In this document: positions 16,558-18,331 of the stretch, piece after piece
How the letters are laid out: the number at the start of each line of letters is the position of its first letter
Position numbering within the stretch: the stretch's first letter is position 1
NCBI GenBank assembly: GCA_934476455.1
Contig: CAKSNY010000038.1
Location: 1-18,331, forward strand
Source: an uncultured Clostridia bacterium
GTDB lineage: Bacteria; Bacillota; Clostridia; UMGS1883
Reading direction: 5' to 3'
DNA length: 18,331 bases
Translations under genes and position numbers: made by a program
Notes under the pieces: model-generated
Seen by the model: the letters and a program-made list of their open reading frames with translations, nothing else
Databases searched by the model: none
Told to the model about the DNA's origin: nothing

Positions 16558-17367
16558 ATGAGTTTTACCGTAAATGAGCTTATGTATCAATTTAGAAACA
16601 GAGCCGATATCGAATTAAACTGTGTTTTATACAGAAGCAATGTAGCAAGTAAATTTGTTCAACCATGCAGACCAAACGATGGTCTCGTGTATTACATAAG
16701 CGGCGGACATATTTTTGACTTTGGCACGTACAAAATTAAATGCGGTGCAGGTGGGATTATTTATATTCCGCACGGGGCTTCGTACACAAATTACACACTT
16801 TCAGATAATACCGAATATTATCAAATTGATTTTATGATTCGTGACGGCAACTGCCCGGTTGTTCTTTTTGACAAATTAACACGGCTTGATAAAAACCGTG
16901 AAAGCAAGTATACCTCGCTTTTTATAGATACCCACAATCGTTATGTAAAACGCGACCTTGCATACGTACCGTATTGCATAGGCAACATACTGAAACTGAT
17001 CAGCATTTTTTCAGCAGAAGGGATCGAAAAAAAGAACACAAATTATGGGATTGGTCGAATTGCCAAAACCTTAACATATATAAACGAATTTTATAATAAG
17101 AACACTACTGTAACCGAACTTGCCGGAATATCTTCCACAAGTGTTTCAAATCTTGAAAAAACATTCAAACAATGTTTTAATATGTCTCCTTCCACATATC
17201 GAAATAAAATACGTATCGAATATGCAAAGCAGTTTCTGGCGGGGGGATATTCCATTGAAAAAGTTGCATGCCTGACAGGCTTTTCCGACCGATTTTACTT
17301 TTCTAAAATATTTAAAAAATTTACCGGAATATCTCCGCGTGAATTTATGAATTCGTATGAAATATAA
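16558..17367 (+). CDS. AraC-family transcriptional regulator with N-terminal cupin-like sensor, 269 aa
   Basis: A cytoplasmic DNA-binding regulator. The N-terminal region (about 1-130) looks like an AraC sugar-binding cupin: LVYYISGGHIFDFGTYKIKCGAGG..YIPHGASYTNYTL. The C-terminal double HTH (about 170-269) is clear, with TVTELAGISSTSVSNLEKTF for the first helix-turn-helix and SIEKVACLTGFSDRFYFSKIFKKFTGISPREF for the second. The total length fits the family. The start is uncertain. ATG 16558 gives a clean domain, but the only good Shine-Dalgarno, AAAGGAG at 16523-16529, is 28 nt away; an in-frame ATT at 16540 has ideal spacing, and an in-frame ATG at 16510 has none. The gene is divergent from the hydrolase/isomerase unit, its likely target; an intracellular sugar as effector is inferred. 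Confidence 0.9.
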   Translation: MSFTVNELMYQFRNRADIELNCVLYRSNVASKFVQPCRPNDGLVYYISGGHIFDFGTYKIKCGAGGIIYIPHGASYTNYTLSDNTEYYQIDFMIRDGNCPVVLFDKLTRLDKNRESKYTSLFIDTHNRYVKRDLAYVPYCIGNILKLISIFSAEGIEKKNTNYGIGRIAKTLTYINEFYNKNTTVTELAGISSTSVSNLEKTFKQCFNMSPSTYRNKIRIEYAKQFLAGGYSIEKVACLTGFSDRFYFSKIFKKFTGISPREFMNSYEI

Positions 17368-17418
17368 CCGCACTTTCAAAATACAAGATACCGCAATTGT
17401 TTTACCGCTAAAAAAAAA

Positions 17419-17427
17419 TGCTATACT
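17419..17427 (+). promoter_or_regulatory. Extended -10 promoter before a small ORF
   Basis: TGCTATACT fits the extended -10 pattern TGnTATAAT closely. It lies in the gap after the AraC gene, with a probable start near 17434, about 90 nt before the small ORF at 17523. The -35 region is A-rich without a clear hexamer, which extended -10 promoters tolerate. Confidence 0.45.
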
Positions 17428-17522
17428 GAGACATCTTTGAAAAAATACCAAGAGCGTTTTCATATTTCTTTACTGCTGTATCAAACGCAGCAACAGAAAA
17501 AGAAAGAAAAAAGCGCAATATC

Positions 17523-17714
17523 ATGAAAGAACCGGATGTAAAAAATTTTGATAACCTTAATGATGTGTTTAAGATAACGGTTGCAAAAATTCTTAAATAC
17601 GGTCTTAACAGTGAGTTTGATGCCGAATTTATTCAAAAGCTTCACCGGTTTAACGTAGATAAGGCGATAGAGATTGAACAGTCTGCCATTTGCAGATACA
17701 ACAGCCGTAAATAA
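17523..17714 (+). CDS. Small hypothetical protein, 63 aa
   Basis: I do not recognise this protein. It starts MKEPDVKNFDNLND and is charged and probably mostly helical (VFKITVAKILKYGL, FIQKLHRFNVDKAIEIE). It has no signal peptide or membrane segment. In favour of it being real: it lies between an extended -10 promoter and a strong terminator, and its composition is protein-like, unlike the Phe-rich frame on the opposite strand. Against: there is no good Shine-Dalgarno, only an A/G-rich stretch. It could be a leader, a remnant of a larger gene, or chance. Confidence 0.45.
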   Translation: MKEPDVKNFDNLNDVFKITVAKILKYGLNSEFDAEFIQKLHRFNVDKAIEIEQSAICRYNSRK

Positions 17715-17733
17715 AAACTGTTCCTCCACATAT

Positions 17734-17774
17734 AAAAGCCGTTCCTGCATTTTGAAATGCAGAAACGGCTTTTT
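17734..17774. terminator. Bidirectional intrinsic terminator between convergent genes
   Basis: Arms starting AAAAGCCGTT and ending AACGGCTTTT match over about 19 bp with one mismatch, closing on a short loop (TTTGAA). T-runs follow on the plus strand (17770-17774) and A-runs precede it, so it can work in both directions. It stands 20 nt after the small plus-strand ORF and about 60 nt after the minus-strand HTH gene. Confidence 0.85.
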
Positions 17775-17836
17775 ATGCCCCTTAAATTTTAATAATCTTT
17801 ATTGTTTTGTATCACTGCCATTTTCTTTTTTGTATT

Positions 17837-18088
17837 TCACTTTCTTTTAAGAAATAAAGTGTTTTTTTCTGACTCTTTTATCGGGCGAAGCTTATTGCGT
17901 TTTACAAGATCGCTTATATTTTGTCTTGAACATTCGAGCAATTCCGCCGCTTCGGCTGCGTTTATAACTCTTTGTACGACAAATTCTCTGAAATCTGCAG
18001 GCGATAAAGGAATCCGTATACCGCTGTCATAAAGTTCACGGTCGCTTATGCTCATACTTTCTTCATTAAATGATTTATCACTATCCAC
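17837..18088 (-). CDS. Small excisionase-like helix-turn-helix protein, 83 aa
   Basis: The C-terminal half (about 42-80) is an HTH of the excisionase/MerR-like type: VINAAEAAELLECSRQNISDLVKRNKLRPI, followed by NTLFLKRK, where family members usually read LFLK plus a further stretch. The protein ends there, so it may be short at the C-terminus. The N-terminal 40 residues are polar and unassigned. The start used is GTG 18088; ATG 18055 (MSISDREL) is an alternative, and neither has a strong ribosome-binding site. A perfect 14-bp dyad lies 10 nt upstream of the GTG, suggesting autoregulation. Such proteins act as small repressors or as recombination directionality factors; no integrase is visible in the window. 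Confidence 0.75.
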   Translation of the reverse strand: MDSDKSFNEESMSISDRELYDSGIRIPLSPADFREFVVQRVINAAEAAELLECSRQNISDLVKRNKLRPIKESEKNTLFLKRK

Positions 18089-18097
18089 ATTATGGTT

Positions 18098-18133
18098 TAA
18101 TATAATACTTGTTATATATCAAGTATTATATTA
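18098..18133. promoter_or_regulatory. Perfect 14-bp inverted repeat upstream of the HTH gene (candidate operator/promoter)
   Basis: Arms TAATATAATACTTG (18098-18111) and its exact complement (18120-18133) flank an 8-nt AT-only centre. Each arm holds a TATAAT, so there is a -10-like box facing each way. No good -35 is seen at standard spacing on the minus strand. Its position immediately before the HTH start suggests an operator for a dimeric protein overlapping the promoter. A transcript hairpin masking translation is an alternative. Confidence 0.55.
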
Positions 18134-18279
18134 CTTTGCGGGTTTCTGCATTATACAAATTTTTGAGAATAATGACTGCATTGTAGTTATTTCTGCTTCT
18201 CATCAATGAATGGGGCTTTGTAACGCGTATGTTTCGCGGCATCTTGAACATTTAGTTTATTAAAATTTAGCGGACTGTT

Positions 18280-18301
18280 TTTTCTAACATTTTTCTAACA
18301 T
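18280..18301. repeat. Perfect 11-bp tandem duplication
   Basis: The 11-base unit TTTTCTAACAT occurs twice head to tail. It lies in the gene-poor right end of the window (18134-18331), where I see no convincing gene. The unit length is not a multiple of three, so it is unlikely to lie within a coding frame. Confidence 0.6.
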
Positions 18302-18331
18302 TTGTTCAAAAAACCGATTTCGGACAGCTTG

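Noticed and set aside
17481..17750. Minus-strand 89-aa frame opposite the small ORF
   Set aside because: It is Phe/Cys-rich with an FFFCCC-like end, starts inside the terminator stem, and reads as the complement of a charged coding frame.
18126..18242. Minus-strand 38-aa frame (MPRNIRVTKPHS...)
   Set aside because: No ribosome-binding site and no recognisable family; its stop lies within the operator-like dyad. Possibly a gene remnant, but unsupported.
18295..18330. Possible C-terminal tail of a gene entering from the right edge on the minus strand (KLSEIGFLNKC then stop)
   Set aside because: Only 11 codons are visible, too short to distinguish from chance.
1..18331. CRISPR arrays, tRNA/rRNA genes, transposases, riboswitches
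   Set aside because: No regularly spaced repeats, tRNA arm signatures, rRNA motifs, transposase frames with terminal repeats or recognisable riboswitch cores were seen on either strand.

Overview
The window looks like chromosomal DNA of a Clostridia-type Firmicute. Supporting signs are moderately AT-rich sequence, strong AAGGAG ribosome-binding sites, GTG/TTG starts beside ATG, sigma-A-like promoters, an S-layer-homology (SLH) surface protein, a lipoprotein-dependent carbohydrate importer of the LplA/LplB/YtcP kind, and YesN-like AraC regulators. The species cannot be named from sequence alone. No rRNA, tRNA, CRISPR array or insertion sequence is visible.

Layout, read in the minus direction in which most genes run. 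(1) 16285-13195: a signal-less clan GH-A-like glycoside hydrolase followed by an AraA-like sugar isomerase, closed by a 15-bp hairpin at 13135-13174. (2) 12969-10735: a membrane-anchored AraC-family sensor/regulator with its own promoter (TTGAAA-N17-TATAAT), ending in a long dyad with a T9 tract that also overlaps the upstream region of the next operon. (3) 10571 to the left edge: a probable single operon of solute-binding lipoprotein, intercistronic stem-loop, two permeases, a 1145-aa secreted alpha/alpha-toroid-like enzyme with Ig-like domains, an 892-aa SLH protein, and a GLUG/beta-helix-like secreted protein that starts with TTG and runs off the left edge. No transporter ATPase is encoded.

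On the plus strand, a cupin-type AraC regulator (about 16558-17367) is divergent from the hydrolase/isomerase pair. After it come a small unknown ORF (17523-17714), a bidirectional-looking terminator (17734-17774), and on the minus strand a small excisionase-like HTH protein preceded by a perfect 14-bp dyad. The last 200 bases hold no convincing gene.

Taken together, 1-17.4 kb reads as a Gram-positive polysaccharide utilisation locus. Surface proteins would bind and cut a polymer, the lipoprotein and permeases would import oligosaccharides, the cytoplasmic hydrolase would release monosaccharides and the isomerase would convert an aldose to a ketose. Two different AraC-type regulators would sense extracellular and intracellular signals. 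The substrate is not identifiable by eye; an arabinose- or fucose-type sugar is suggested only by the isomerase family.
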